Assembly: GCA_947496535.1 (NCBI GenBank)
Contig: CANMDE010000014.1
Location: forward strand, 1-40,684
DNA from: an uncultured Paracoccaceae bacterium
GTDB lineage: Bacteria > Pseudomonadota > Alphaproteobacteria > Rhodobacterales > Rhodobacteraceae
Reading direction: 5' to 3'
DNA: 40,684 bases
The number at the start of each line of letters is the position of its first letter. The stretch's first letter is position 1. Below the pieces are notes generated by a model that had not been told where the DNA came from, did not search any database, and was given only the letters and a program-made list of their open reading frames with translations. Below, piece by piece: positions 16,320 through 24,210 of the stretch. The position numbers and the translations under genes were made by a program.

Positions 16320-17126
16320 TTGGGACCAAGTGAACGCCTCTTGCAAGTGATGGAATATCTCATGGCGTCCGGGTCTGACCCGGTGAAGCAAGTCGACATA
16401 TCCCGCGACCTTGGCATTCCCGCCGCAACGGTTAACCGGATCGTGCGTAGCCTGGCCGAGAGGGGTTATCTGTTTCACACAAGCGAAAAATACTGCATCC
16501 CAAATTTTCGGCTGATCCGAAACGTGCCGATGTCGGAAAGCTATCTATCTATCCTCAGTGAATTGATGGCCGACATTACGGCCCGACATAGCGTTTCGGT
16601 CGAAGCGGTTGTTGTGACGGGCTTTGATCTTTTATGGCATTCGCGCACGCAACTTCCCGATGCCAGCGTGGCCATTCGCGCAGCACGCGGGTTTCGGCGC
16701 AGTTTGTACGAACTTGATGCAATGTCGCGTCTCTATCTCAGCCGTCTAGGCTGGGACGAGGTAAGCTATAAATATTTTACCGGTGGTTTTTTCAAGACTG
16801 GCCTAGAGATGAAAGGGCTGGCGCCGAGTGAAGCGCGCCGGATCATTGAAGACGTGGCCGATCAAACTTTTGATATGGATTTTGAGGGCAATCACGTTGG
16901 TGTCCGCCGTTTTGCAACCATCATTGAAGATGGGGACGGCACATTCTTGCACCTGCTGAGCATCGCGGAAGCGGCTGTGCCTGTGCGGGATAAAGACCAT
17001 CACGTCGCCAATGCGCGCCGCATTCTGGACGACGCGCGTGCCACTCTGAACGCGCAAATCAAGACCGAGGCCAAGGGGAGAGATGGCCTTGATCAACGCG
17101 AAGGACATTTAAAACTCGTGACTTAG
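16320..17126 (+). CDS. IclR-family transcriptional regulator
   Basis: The 268-residue product has an N-terminal winged helix-turn-helix (about residues 3-60: GPSERLLQVMEYL and LGIPAATVNRIVRSLAERGYL) and a C-terminal ligand-binding domain of the IclR type. The start is a TTG preceded by AAAGGGG at a good distance; no better start exists, since the palindromic promoter region lies immediately upstream. The gene precedes the binding-protein gene by 30 bp on the same strand and is divergent from the ATPase/FGE pair. It likely senses the imported sulfated compound or its product and regulates both arms of the cluster. The ligand is unknown. Confidence 0.88.
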   Translation: MGPSERLLQVMEYLMASGSDPVKQVDISRDLGIPAATVNRIVRSLAERGYLFHTSEKYCIPNFRLIRNVPMSESYLSILSELMADITARHSVSVEAVVVTGFDLLWHSRTQLPDASVAIRAARGFRRSLYELDAMSRLYLSRLGWDEVSYKYFTGGFFKTGLEMKGLAPSEARRIIEDVADQTFDMDFEGNHVGVRRFATIIEDGDGTFLHLLSIAEAAVPVRDKDHHVANARRILDDARATLNAQIKTEAKGRDGLDQREGHLKLVT

Positions 17127-17156
17127 TGAACTTGAAAGACTTTTAGGGAGGATACC

Positions 17157-18434
17157 ATGAAACTCAACAATACCCATCACGCGGCTATTGGCGCATTGCT
17201 GGCATGTACCACGGCGGTCCCATCTGCTGCTCTTGCCGATGATTTGAACGTCATCCTGTTTTCGATGCCCTACACGCAAGGCCTTGATCAGCTGGAAGCT
17301 GATTTTGAAGAAAAGACGGGCCACACCGTCAATATTGACGTCGTCGGGCAGGATGTCTTTGAAAGCCGGATCACGCTGTCGTTTACCGGCCAGACCGGTG
17401 ATCTGGATGTCGTGCATACGCCCGTTATTCAGGTTCAACGCTGGATCGAGGCTGGATGGCTGCAGCCGATCACCGCGGCTGTCGATGCCATGGACACCAA
17501 GGATGATATCCTTTCCGGACCACTGGATGCCTATCTGGTGAACGGCGAACGCTGGGCGCTGCCGTTTTTTGCTGAAACCGGCATGATGGCCTATCGCACG
17601 GATTTATTGGCTGATGCAGGATACGACCAAGCCCCAGAAAACTGGGCAGAAATGCTTGAGGCGAGTGCGGCCCTGAAAGCCAACGATCAAGCCGCACTTG
17701 CGATGCGTGTTGCACCGGGGCAAGGGTTTAACATGTTCGTCTATCCGATGATCATGCGGGCCTATGGCGGCACGTTTTTTGCCGACTATCCTACGGATCT
17801 TACGCCAAACATGAACACAGCCGAGGGCCTTGAGGCACTGGATGTCTATGCAAGCCTGATGAATGATTTTGGGCCCGAGGGGATCGGTAACTTTAACTTT
17901 GGCGAGGTCGCAGCCGCGATGCAATCTGGTCAGGTCGCCATGATCGTCGATGGGACGTCGATTGTCGCCCAAGCCCTTGATCCAGACGCCAGCCAGTTCG
18001 CCGATCAAATCAGTATCGCAGCGGTTCCCACTGGTCCCAATGGCCGCTCGCCCGCGATTGCGGTGCACGGGCTGGGTGTTCCGGCGGATGCGCCAAACGC
18101 AGAAGCCTCGTTCGCGTTCATCGAATGGGCCACAAGCGAAGACGTTTTGACAAAGATCGCATTGATGGAGGCCTATCCCGACTTTACCCGTGCATCAGTC
18201 GCGCAGAACGCAGAGGTGATCGCGAAATATGAAAGTATTCACCCCGAGTTCTTAAACCTCAAAGTGCAGATGCTGGGTGATGCGATCGGCCACTATCGGC
18301 CTCTGTTACCGCAATGGCCGCAAATGGGGGCAACCATTGGTGAAAATATCAATGCGGCCGTCAACGGTATCATGACCTATGAAGAAGCGCTTGAGACGTC
18401 AGACCAAGATATCGCCGACATCATGGCTGAATAG
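17157..18434 (+). CDS. ABC transporter substrate-binding protein, family 1 (sugar type)
   Basis: This 425-residue periplasmic protein has a Sec signal peptide (MKLNNTHHAAIGALLACTT, likely cleaved after SAALA). The mature part follows the family-1 pattern: FEEKTGHTVNIDVVG, FTGQTGDLDVVH, WALPFFAETGMMAYRTDLL and AAAMQSGQVAMIVDGTS. This is the class that delivers sugars, glycerol-phosphate and similar polar solutes. An AGGGAGG-like site precedes the ATG. It is separated from the permease genes by a strong hairpin at 18453-18486. With the sulfatase at the end of the operon, a sulfated sugar or other organosulfate is the likely ligand, by inference. Confidence 0.93.
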   Translation: MKLNNTHHAAIGALLACTTAVPSAALADDLNVILFSMPYTQGLDQLEADFEEKTGHTVNIDVVGQDVFESRITLSFTGQTGDLDVVHTPVIQVQRWIEAGWLQPITAAVDAMDTKDDILSGPLDAYLVNGERWALPFFAETGMMAYRTDLLADAGYDQAPENWAEMLEASAALKANDQAALAMRVAPGQGFNMFVYPMIMRAYGGTFFADYPTDLTPNMNTAEGLEALDVYASLMNDFGPEGIGNFNFGEVAAAMQSGQVAMIVDGTSIVAQALDPDASQFADQISIAAVPTGPNGRSPAIAVHGLGVPADAPNAEASFAFIEWATSEDVLTKIALMEAYPDFTRASVAQNAEVIAKYESIHPEFLNLKVQMLGDAIGHYRPLLPQWPQMGATIGENINAAVNGIMTYEEALETSDQDIADIMAE

Positions 18435-18452
18435 ATGATTTCATGATGCTTT

Positions 18453-18486
18453 TTGCCGTCTCGGGGCGTTCGTCCCGAGACGGCAA
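18453..18486 (+). promoter_or_regulatory. 13-bp perfect hairpin between binding-protein and permease genes
   Basis: TTGCCGTCTCGGG (18453-18465) and CCCGAGACGGCAA (18474-18486) pair perfectly around an 8-nt loop. The position, just after the binding-protein gene and before the first permease, matches the malE-malF style arrangement in which a hairpin stabilises the upstream mRNA or partly terminates transcription so that the binding protein is made in excess. Confidence 0.65.
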
Positions 18487-18503
18487 CCTAACGGACACAC
18501 AGC

Positions 18504-19391
18504 ATGCAAAGCTACCAGGGCGTTCAGCCCGTTTTTCAAAAAAATTACAATAAGATGCTGTATCCTGCTGTGTTTGCGGTGGGCGTCTTTGCCATCGTAC
18601 CATTGCTGGGCATGTTTGCCCTGTCGCTGACAGACTTTCACCTGATCAAAAGCTGGGACCGCGAATTTGGGTTGGCAAATTTCATTCGCTTAACGCAGGA
18701 TCGCAGGTTCATATCGTCGATCAGCGTGATGCTTATGCTAAGCGTCTTTGGCGTGATTTTCCAAGTTGTCTTGGGCACCTTAATTGCAGTTGGCCTTGAA
18801 AAAATTGTCCCCAGATGGCGCTTTCTACGCGGTATCTTCGTAGTCCCTTTTGTGGTTCCCGCCGTCGCTGTCGCCCTGATCTGGCTCAGCCTTTTTACCC
18901 CGACGCTGAGCCCCATCAATGCTTTTTTCGATATCTTTGGCATCACCGTCCCGGCATTCTTGACGACGGAATACGGCGCGATTGGTGCTATCGTTATTGC
19001 CGATACTTGGGCCAGCTATCCCTTTGTCATGCTGCTGATCCTTGCGGCATTGCAAGGCATCTCAAGCGATCTGGACGAGGCCGCGTCGATTGATGGCGCG
19101 ACCAAGATGCAGATTTTCTGGCGCATTACCTTGCCGCTTTTAAAGCCTGCCTTGCTGATGGTTGCCCTGTTTCGGTTCATCGAGACCCTCAAGCATTTTC
19201 CACTTATCTTCGTGATGACCAATGGCGGGCCAGGCCGGTCCACGCAGGCCACGAATTACTATGCCTATATCCAGACCTTCCAATCCTCTAACGTTTCATA
19301 CGGTGCTGCTATTGCGGTGTTCCTGTTCGTCTTTGCCGCGGTCATCAGTTTCTATGTGGCCAAAGCAAACGCGAGGCTGACAGATGCGTAG
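18504..19391 (+). CDS. sugar-type ABC transporter permease (MalF/UgpA-like)
   Basis: This 295-residue inner-membrane permease of the CUT1 class begins MQSYQGVQPVFQKNYNKMLY and has six hydrophobic segments, the first at about residues 20-42. The conserved coupling loop is DEAASIDGATKMQIFWRITLP, close to the EAA consensus. It pairs with the next permease, whose start overlaps this stop by 8 bp. The ATPase partner is the divergently encoded UgpC/MalK-type protein. No substrate-specific feature can be read. Confidence 0.92.
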   Translation: MQSYQGVQPVFQKNYNKMLYPAVFAVGVFAIVPLLGMFALSLTDFHLIKSWDREFGLANFIRLTQDRRFISSISVMLMLSVFGVIFQVVLGTLIAVGLEKIVPRWRFLRGIFVVPFVVPAVAVALIWLSLFTPTLSPINAFFDIFGITVPAFLTTEYGAIGAIVIADTWASYPFVMLLILAALQGISSDLDEAASIDGATKMQIFWRITLPLLKPALLMVALFRFIETLKHFPLIFVMTNGGPGRSTQATNYYAYIQTFQSSNVSYGAAIAVFLFVFAAVISFYVAKANARLTDA

Positions 19392-20208
19392 ACACGACAT
19401 GAGCGTCAAACAGATCGCTGGTGTCATTATGATGCTGGTGTTTTTGGCTTTCACATTCTTGCCGATCATCTGGGCGATTATCTTGTCGTTCCGCCCAAAG
19501 ACGCATTTGTTTGAACCAATCTGGCAATCCCCTGCGCAACTGACGTGGGACAACTTTGATACCCTCGCCCGATCCGATTTTCCGTTTGCGTTGTTCAACA
19601 GTCTGGTGACGGCGGGCACGTCGACGATCCTCGCCATGATCATAGGTGTGCCCGCTGGATTTGCATTGGCCAAAGGCCGATCACACCGCAAGTTCATCGC
19701 GTCTTGGGCTTTGTTGTTATTGCGGATGGCCCCGCCTGTTGGCTTCGTCATTCCCCTGTTCCTGATCTATCTGAACGTTGGTTTGCTGGATACTTGGGCG
19801 GGTTTGATTGCCGCCTATATGGTGCTGACCTTGCCGATGGTGGTGTGGTCTTCGTGGACATCGCTTTCACAAATACCGGACGAGCTGATTGAGGCTTCTT
19901 TGCTGGATGGCGCTACATTGTTCCAAACGCTTTATAAAGTTGTTCTACCAGCAGCCCGGCCGGGCATTGTTGCGACAGCTGTGCTGGCGTTTTTGATTGC
20001 ATGGAATGACTTCTTTTTCGCGCTGATCATCACCCGAGGCGATACCGTGACCGCCCCCGTCGCGATTATGAATTTCGTGTCCTACGCGACTGTCGATTGG
20101 GGCAGCATTGCATTGGCCAGCATCGTGCTGACCTTACCGACCGTGCCGGTCATCATCTTTGCAAATAGATACATCGTCCAATCAATGGGCGGGGCAGTGA
20201 AAGGCTGA
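19384..20208 (+). CDS. sugar-type ABC transporter permease (MalG/UgpE-like)
   Basis: The 274-residue second permease begins MRRHDMSVKQIAGVIMMLVF. An alternative ATG six codons in (MSVKQ) is possible; the first start lies in the 8-bp overlap with the preceding gene. Six membrane segments are visible, and the coupling loop reads DELIEASLLDGATLFQTLYK followed by VVLPAARPGI. It completes the pore with the MalF-like protein. The sulfatase gene starts 3 bp after its stop, so transport and desulfation are coupled on one transcript. Confidence 0.92.
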   Translation: MRRHDMSVKQIAGVIMMLVFLAFTFLPIIWAIILSFRPKTHLFEPIWQSPAQLTWDNFDTLARSDFPFALFNSLVTAGTSTILAMIIGVPAGFALAKGRSHRKFIASWALLLLRMAPPVGFVIPLFLIYLNVGLLDTWAGLIAAYMVLTLPMVVWSSWTSLSQIPDELIEASLLDGATLFQTLYKVVLPAARPGIVATAVLAFLIAWNDFFFALIITRGDTVTAPVAIMNFVSYATVDWGSIALASIVLTLPTVPVIIFANRYIVQSMGGAVKG

Positions 20209-20210
20209 AT

Positions 20211-21644
20211 ATGACCAAACGACCCAACATTGTTTTCATCCTGACTGACCAACAACGTATCGATACGATAGCGGCCAATGGTTTTGATCATATGATCACG
20301 CCGAATATTGATGCTTTGGTGCATCGGGGGGCTGTCTTTGAAAACATGTATGTGACCGCGCCGTCTTGTGCGCCGTCACGTGCATCGCTGTTTAGCGGGA
20401 CTTATCCGCACACGAATGGCGTATTTCGCAATGACGAGCCGTGGAATTACTGCTGGGTGACGGAACTGGCTGACGCGGGCTATCGCTGTGTAAACGTCGG
20501 CAAAATGCACACAATGCCGATTGAGGGCGCCTTTGGATTTCATGAGCGGCACGTGGTTGAAAACAAGGACCGGGACCACCCAAATTTGCCGTTTTATTTG
20601 GACAATTGGGACAAGGCCATCCATGCGCGTGGGGCCTATAAGCCGTCGCGTGTGACCTATGCAAAACGACCAGATTATGACGACGCTTTGGGCGCCTTTG
20701 TTTGGGAGCAGGACGAAGATTTACATCCCGACGTATTTGTCGGCGAAACGGCTTGCTGGTGGCTGGAGCGTTATCCGGGGGATGAGCCGTTCTTTTTGCA
20801 AATCGGCATGCCCGGGCCGCATCCGCCCTATGACCCAACGCAGGAATATCTCGATATGTATTTGGACAAGGATCTACCAGAAGCGATCCTTGACTATGAT
20901 CTGTCAACCCAACCGGCGCCCCTGCGCGCCTTGCGACAGAACCACCTTGATAGCGGTCACGATGCGGTTCAGCATCTTCAAAACCCACCCAAAGAACAGC
21001 TTCACCGTCAACGCGCCCACTACTACGCGAATGTGACAATGATCGACGCACAGGTCGGCCATATCGTCAAAGCACTCGAAGACCGTGGTGTGCTGGACGA
21101 TACAATCATCATCTTTACGTCTGATCACGGAGACTGTCTGAACGATCACGGCCATTCTCAAAAGTGGAACATGTATGAACAATCCGTGCATGTACCTGCT
21201 GTGATCTGCTGGCCGGGCAAAGTGAAAGCCGGGCAGACATTTCCGCAACTTGTGTCCTTGTTCGATTTCGGGCCAACAATCCTTGAGGCGGCGCAAATAG
21301 AAATCCCCGAATGGATGGAAGCAAAGTCCCTGACAGACCTCTTGTTCGATACAAAGGGCACCACGAGGGACCGCGTTTTTGCCGAACATTCAGATGATGC
21401 GATCCTGACTGGGACCGACTTTATGACAATGATCCGGCAAGACAACTGGAAGCTCGTTCACTTCGTTGACTACGAAGAAGGGCAATTGTTTGATCTTGAT
21501 GCTGACCCGAACGAAGTCAACAATCTGTGGGATGATACCGACCATGCGTGCGTGCGCAGTGAGTTGATAAACCAAATCTTGATGTGGCGCATCGAAAGCG
21601 CAAGAAAGTCACAAGGTTTCGTCCGGATGCTGGCGCAAAGATAG
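20211..21644 (+). CDS. Cys-type sulfatase (type I, formylglycine-dependent)
   Basis: This 477-residue alkaline-phosphatase-superfamily hydrolase starts MTKRPNIVFILTDQQRIDT, with Asp13 as metal ligand. The maturation motif is CAPSR at residues 53-57, where Cys53 would become formylglycine. Later marks are FTSDHGDCLNDHGHSQKWNM (metal ligands Asp and His) and LFDLDADPNEVNNLWDD near the C-terminus. There is no signal peptide, so hydrolysis of the sulfate ester should occur in the cytoplasm after import. It ends the transporter operon. The formylglycine-generating enzyme at 14274 is its obvious activator. Choline-sulfatase is an alternative label, but the sugar-type transporter argues for a sulfated carbohydrate or similar polyol. 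Confidence 0.93.
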   Translation: MTKRPNIVFILTDQQRIDTIAANGFDHMITPNIDALVHRGAVFENMYVTAPSCAPSRASLFSGTYPHTNGVFRNDEPWNYCWVTELADAGYRCVNVGKMHTMPIEGAFGFHERHVVENKDRDHPNLPFYLDNWDKAIHARGAYKPSRVTYAKRPDYDDALGAFVWEQDEDLHPDVFVGETACWWLERYPGDEPFFLQIGMPGPHPPYDPTQEYLDMYLDKDLPEAILDYDLSTQPAPLRALRQNHLDSGHDAVQHLQNPPKEQLHRQRAHYYANVTMIDAQVGHIVKALEDRGVLDDTIIIFTSDHGDCLNDHGHSQKWNMYEQSVHVPAVICWPGKVKAGQTFPQLVSLFDFGPTILEAAQIEIPEWMEAKSLTDLLFDTKGTTRDRVFAEHSDDAILTGTDFMTMIRQDNWKLVHFVDYEEGQLFDLDADPNEVNNLWDDTDHACVRSELINQILMWRIESARKSQGFVRMLAQR

Positions 21645-21942
21645 GGGCAGCTCAAGCTCACTCGCTCAACGTTCCAATTGCTGGACGCATGCAAAACTCA
21701 ACTTTCATTACAAAATTTCTGGCCAATTGAGACGCTATTTTGATTGAAGTCCTCATGATCTGTGCCACTGCAGTTGGCGCAGAGCAACGACCGTTTTACT
21801 CACTTCGCGATCATCTGTGGGTGGTGCACCATTCATTACTCTGTGCTCCAAGCGGAGCTCGGATGCAGCGCAGCATCAACTCAATTTTGGTTTTGGTTGG
21901 CGATACGAACGGGGAAATCCCGCCGCCTGGCAACTCGTAAAC

Positions 21943-22116
21943 GGCCGATTGTGTTGAAAAACTCTTCAATCCAAAAATAGCCTCGGAAATTTGGGATATT
22001 GTTCTTGCAGGTAGCCCTTTAGCAAATTTTGTTTGAAATATTCGCATTTAGCGGGACGGTATTCTCCTGATTTGGTCGCCACGGCTCGAATACAGAGTTT
22101 TTCAACACAATCGGCC
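21943..22116. mobile_element. MITE-like element with 22-bp perfect terminal inverted repeats
   Basis: GGCCGATTGTGTTGAAAAAC (21943 onward, 22 bp to 21964) is exactly inverted at 22095-22116. The 174-bp interior has no transposase. The left end continues TTC after the repeat, as does a second copy at 40609-40633, which matches 23 of 25 bases. This fits a non-autonomous derivative of a resident insertion sequence, perhaps IS5/IS1182-like, but the family is not certain. No clear target-site duplication was seen. Confidence 0.7.
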
Positions 22117-22144
22117 CAAAGCCGCCGTCCGTCGAAGATACCAG

Positions 22145-22222
22145 ATGCTGCGGTGCGGCCCGTCAAACCAGCCGTTCGCTGCGATTGCAAAATCTCAGTG
22201 CAAGTGAACTTACAGTCTGCGG
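22145..22222. repeat. dispersed intergenic repeat, copy 2
   Basis: This copy begins ATGCTGCGGTGCGGCCCGTC, matching copy 1 at 14046 in 19 of 20 leading bases, then diverges in the middle and matches again around GCAAAATC. It adjoins the right end of the MITE-like element. Confidence 0.45.
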
Positions 22223-22390
22223 AACAGAGCAGACATTGAAACCGAATTGGCCAATGTCTCCATCTGCCCAAACCCGAAAATACAAAAATGTGGCTCACAC
22301 TTGAGGTCGAATTAACGTGAGTTGACCATTGCCGACTCGGGTAGAGTTTTATCCATTTGCAGCCTTCCTGATCCGACATATGAATGAGTC

Positions 22391-23269
22391 ATGACATTTG
22401 ATCAGATCAAAACCTTCCTTTGGGTGGCGAGGTTGGGCGGATTTCGCAAGGCGGCTGAGCGGCTAAATCTGTCGCAGCCTGCCGTTTCCACTCGCATTGC
22501 CAATCTAGAGCAAGAGCTTCGTGTACCCTTGATTGAACGTGGTCCCGGTGAGCTTGTTCTGACAAAACATGGGGCGTTACTCCTGTCCTATACCGAGCAA
22601 ATGCTGTTTGTTGAGGAAGAAATAAAGCAACGTGTCGCAAATCCGGCTGAAACAGAAGGCTTGTTCCGTGTCGGCGCGTCCGAGACGATTGCACAAGCCT
22701 GGTTACCAGATTTTCTAAAGGCGTTTAGCGAGCAATACCCACGGGTAGACGTCGACCTTACAGTCGACATCTCCCTCAATTTGCGCGCCGAACTGCTCGA
22801 ACGAAAACTTGATCTGGCGCTGTTGATGGGTCCTGTGTCCGAGTTCACAGTCGAAAATGTCGTCCTGCCATCCTTTGATTTGCATTGGTATCGCTCGACG
22901 TCGAACCCACAGACAGATCTGAAGATTATTCCCGTGATTTCCTATTCTAACAAAACCCGCCCTTACCGTGAGTTGATGTCGGAATTGTCGCGCAGGGTCG
23001 GGCCGAAACTTCGGGTCTATGCGTCTGCGTCATTGTCTGCGAGTTTGAAAATGATCGCTGCAGGAATCGCTGTGGGTCCTTACCCTCGCGCACTTGCGAG
23101 TGACTTTATTGAAGCGGGGCAAATTGTCGAATTTGATCCCGGCTATCGCCCTCAACCCCTGTTATTTACTGCGTCTTACCTGTCAGAACCACGCAGCTTT
23201 CTCGCTGAAAACAGTGCAGAAATGGCGCGATCTGTTGCCGAAAAGTGGGACGAAACTCACCCCAAGTAG
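22391..23269 (+). CDS. LysR-family transcriptional regulator
   Basis: The 292-residue protein has the typical N-terminal helix-turn-helix (about residues 2-60: FLWVARLGGFRKAAERLNLS and QPAVSTRIANLEQEL) and a substrate-binding-like effector domain (about 90-285). It lies upstream of and on the same strand as the DUF1445-TRAP-pxp genes, separated by 92 bp carrying a TTGATC inverted repeat. It probably activates that operon with the transported acid or amino-acid derivative as coinducer. The arrangement is head-to-tail rather than the more common divergent layout. Confidence 0.9.
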   Translation: MTFDQIKTFLWVARLGGFRKAAERLNLSQPAVSTRIANLEQELRVPLIERGPGELVLTKHGALLLSYTEQMLFVEEEIKQRVANPAETEGLFRVGASETIAQAWLPDFLKAFSEQYPRVDVDLTVDISLNLRAELLERKLDLALLMGPVSEFTVENVVLPSFDLHWYRSTSNPQTDLKIIPVISYSNKTRPYRELMSELSRRVGPKLRVYASASLSASLKMIAAGIAVGPYPRALASDFIEAGQIVEFDPGYRPQPLLFTASYLSEPRSFLAENSAEMARSVAEKWDETHPK

Positions 23270-23291
23270 TTCCAAAAAATCTATCATGTTT

Positions 23292-23313
23292 GATCAATAA
23301 TGATAATTTGATC
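23292..23313. promoter_or_regulatory. TTGATC inverted repeat, candidate LysR site
   Basis: GATCAA (23292-23297) and TTGATC (23308-23313) are inverted around 10 bp, with a nested ATCA-N4-TGAT. The AT-rich stretch lies between the LysR gene and the DUF1445 start, about 50-70 bp before that gene. This suits a LysR-type activator site; it is a visual call only. Confidence 0.35.
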
Positions 23314-23361
23314 GGTGTTGCGCCGTCATGTGATGGTTGATCGTGGATCTGGGGCGGGCGC

Positions 23362-24198
23362 ATGACATCAAGACTGACATCACATTCCGACTTGATCGCG
23401 TCTTCTGCGGTCGACGTTAGGTCAGCGATCCGGGAAGGATCCTACACTGGACATACGGCCGGGCTGGCAGCGGGCAAACTACAATGCAATCTTGCGATCT
23501 TACCGGAGCGATTTGCCCTCGATTTCTTGCGATTTTGTCAGCGTAACCCCAAACCCTGCCCGATTGTTGGCGTTGGTGACACGGGCAAGCCAAGCCTGCC
23601 AACACTTGGCAGTGACATCGATATTCGCACAGACGTTTCAAAGTATCGCGTGTTTCGCAATGGCACGCTCAGCGAAGAAGTGACCGACATTTCTGATGTT
23701 TGGGCCGATGATCTGGTGACCGTCGCGCTTGGTTGTTCGTTCACGTTCGAAAACGCGTTTTTGCGCAACGGCATCCCCGCAAGGCACATCGAAAAAGGGC
23801 TGAACGTTCCGATGTATCGTACCAACATTGATCTGGTCCCAGCGGGACGGTTTGGTGGCAAGATGGTTGTTACCATGCGGCCCATTCCAGAGGCGCAAGT
23901 CGCACTAGCCCACGACATCAGTCGTCGATTTCCACAGGCCCACGGCGCCCCAATTGCGAAAGGTGATGCTGAACGGATCGGCATTTCAGACCTGTCGCAC
24001 CCCGATTGGGGCGACCCGGTCAAGATCAGGGAGGGCGAAGTGCCCGTTTATTGGGCCTGTGGCGTAACCCCCCAGAACGTTCTTCTGGATGCTAACCTGC
24101 CGATCTGCATCACGCATTCACCAGGCCATATGCTGATCGCTGACGTGGCCGAGGACGCAGAGACAACAATTCTGAAAACACCAAAAACCACCAACTAG
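23362..24198 (+). CDS. DUF1445 family protein (putative hydro-lyase / D-glutamate cyclase-like)
   Basis: The 278-residue protein has the DUF1445 pattern: GLAAGKLQCNLAILP near residue 34, then FLRFCQRNPKPCP, FTFENAFLRNGIPARHIE, NVPMYRTN, PIPEAQVALAHDISRRFPQAHGAP split across adjacent segments, and the C-terminal CGVTPQN with ITHSPGHMLIAD. The related domain in mammalian DGLUCY converts D-glutamate to 5-oxo-D-proline; bacterial members are mostly annotated as putative hydro-lyases. Its place ahead of a TRAP transporter and 5-oxoprolinase genes fits D-glutamate/5-oxoproline metabolism. It is separated from the TRAP binding-protein gene by only 12 bp. Confidence 0.88.
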   Translation: MTSRLTSHSDLIASSAVDVRSAIREGSYTGHTAGLAAGKLQCNLAILPERFALDFLRFCQRNPKPCPIVGVGDTGKPSLPTLGSDIDIRTDVSKYRVFRNGTLSEEVTDISDVWADDLVTVALGCSFTFENAFLRNGIPARHIEKGLNVPMYRTNIDLVPAGRFGGKMVVTMRPIPEAQVALAHDISRRFPQAHGAPIAKGDAERIGISDLSHPDWGDPVKIREGEVPVYWACGVTPQNVLLDANLPICITHSPGHMLIADVAEDAETTILKTPKTTN

Positions 24199-24210
24199 GA
24201 GACAAAAACT

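Larger units (their letters stand above)
21645..22390. other. gene-free gap with mobile-element traces
   Basis: The gap of about 750 bp between the sulfatase and the LysR gene contains the 174-bp MITE-like element (21943-22116) and a dispersed repeat copy (about 22145-22222). The open frames here are inconsistent with coding. No transcription terminator with a U-tract was seen after the sulfatase. Confidence 0.5.

Noticed and set aside
21966..22379. Leftward 137-codon open frame across the MITE
   Set aside because: It spans the MITE terminus and unrelated flanks, so it cannot be one conserved gene.
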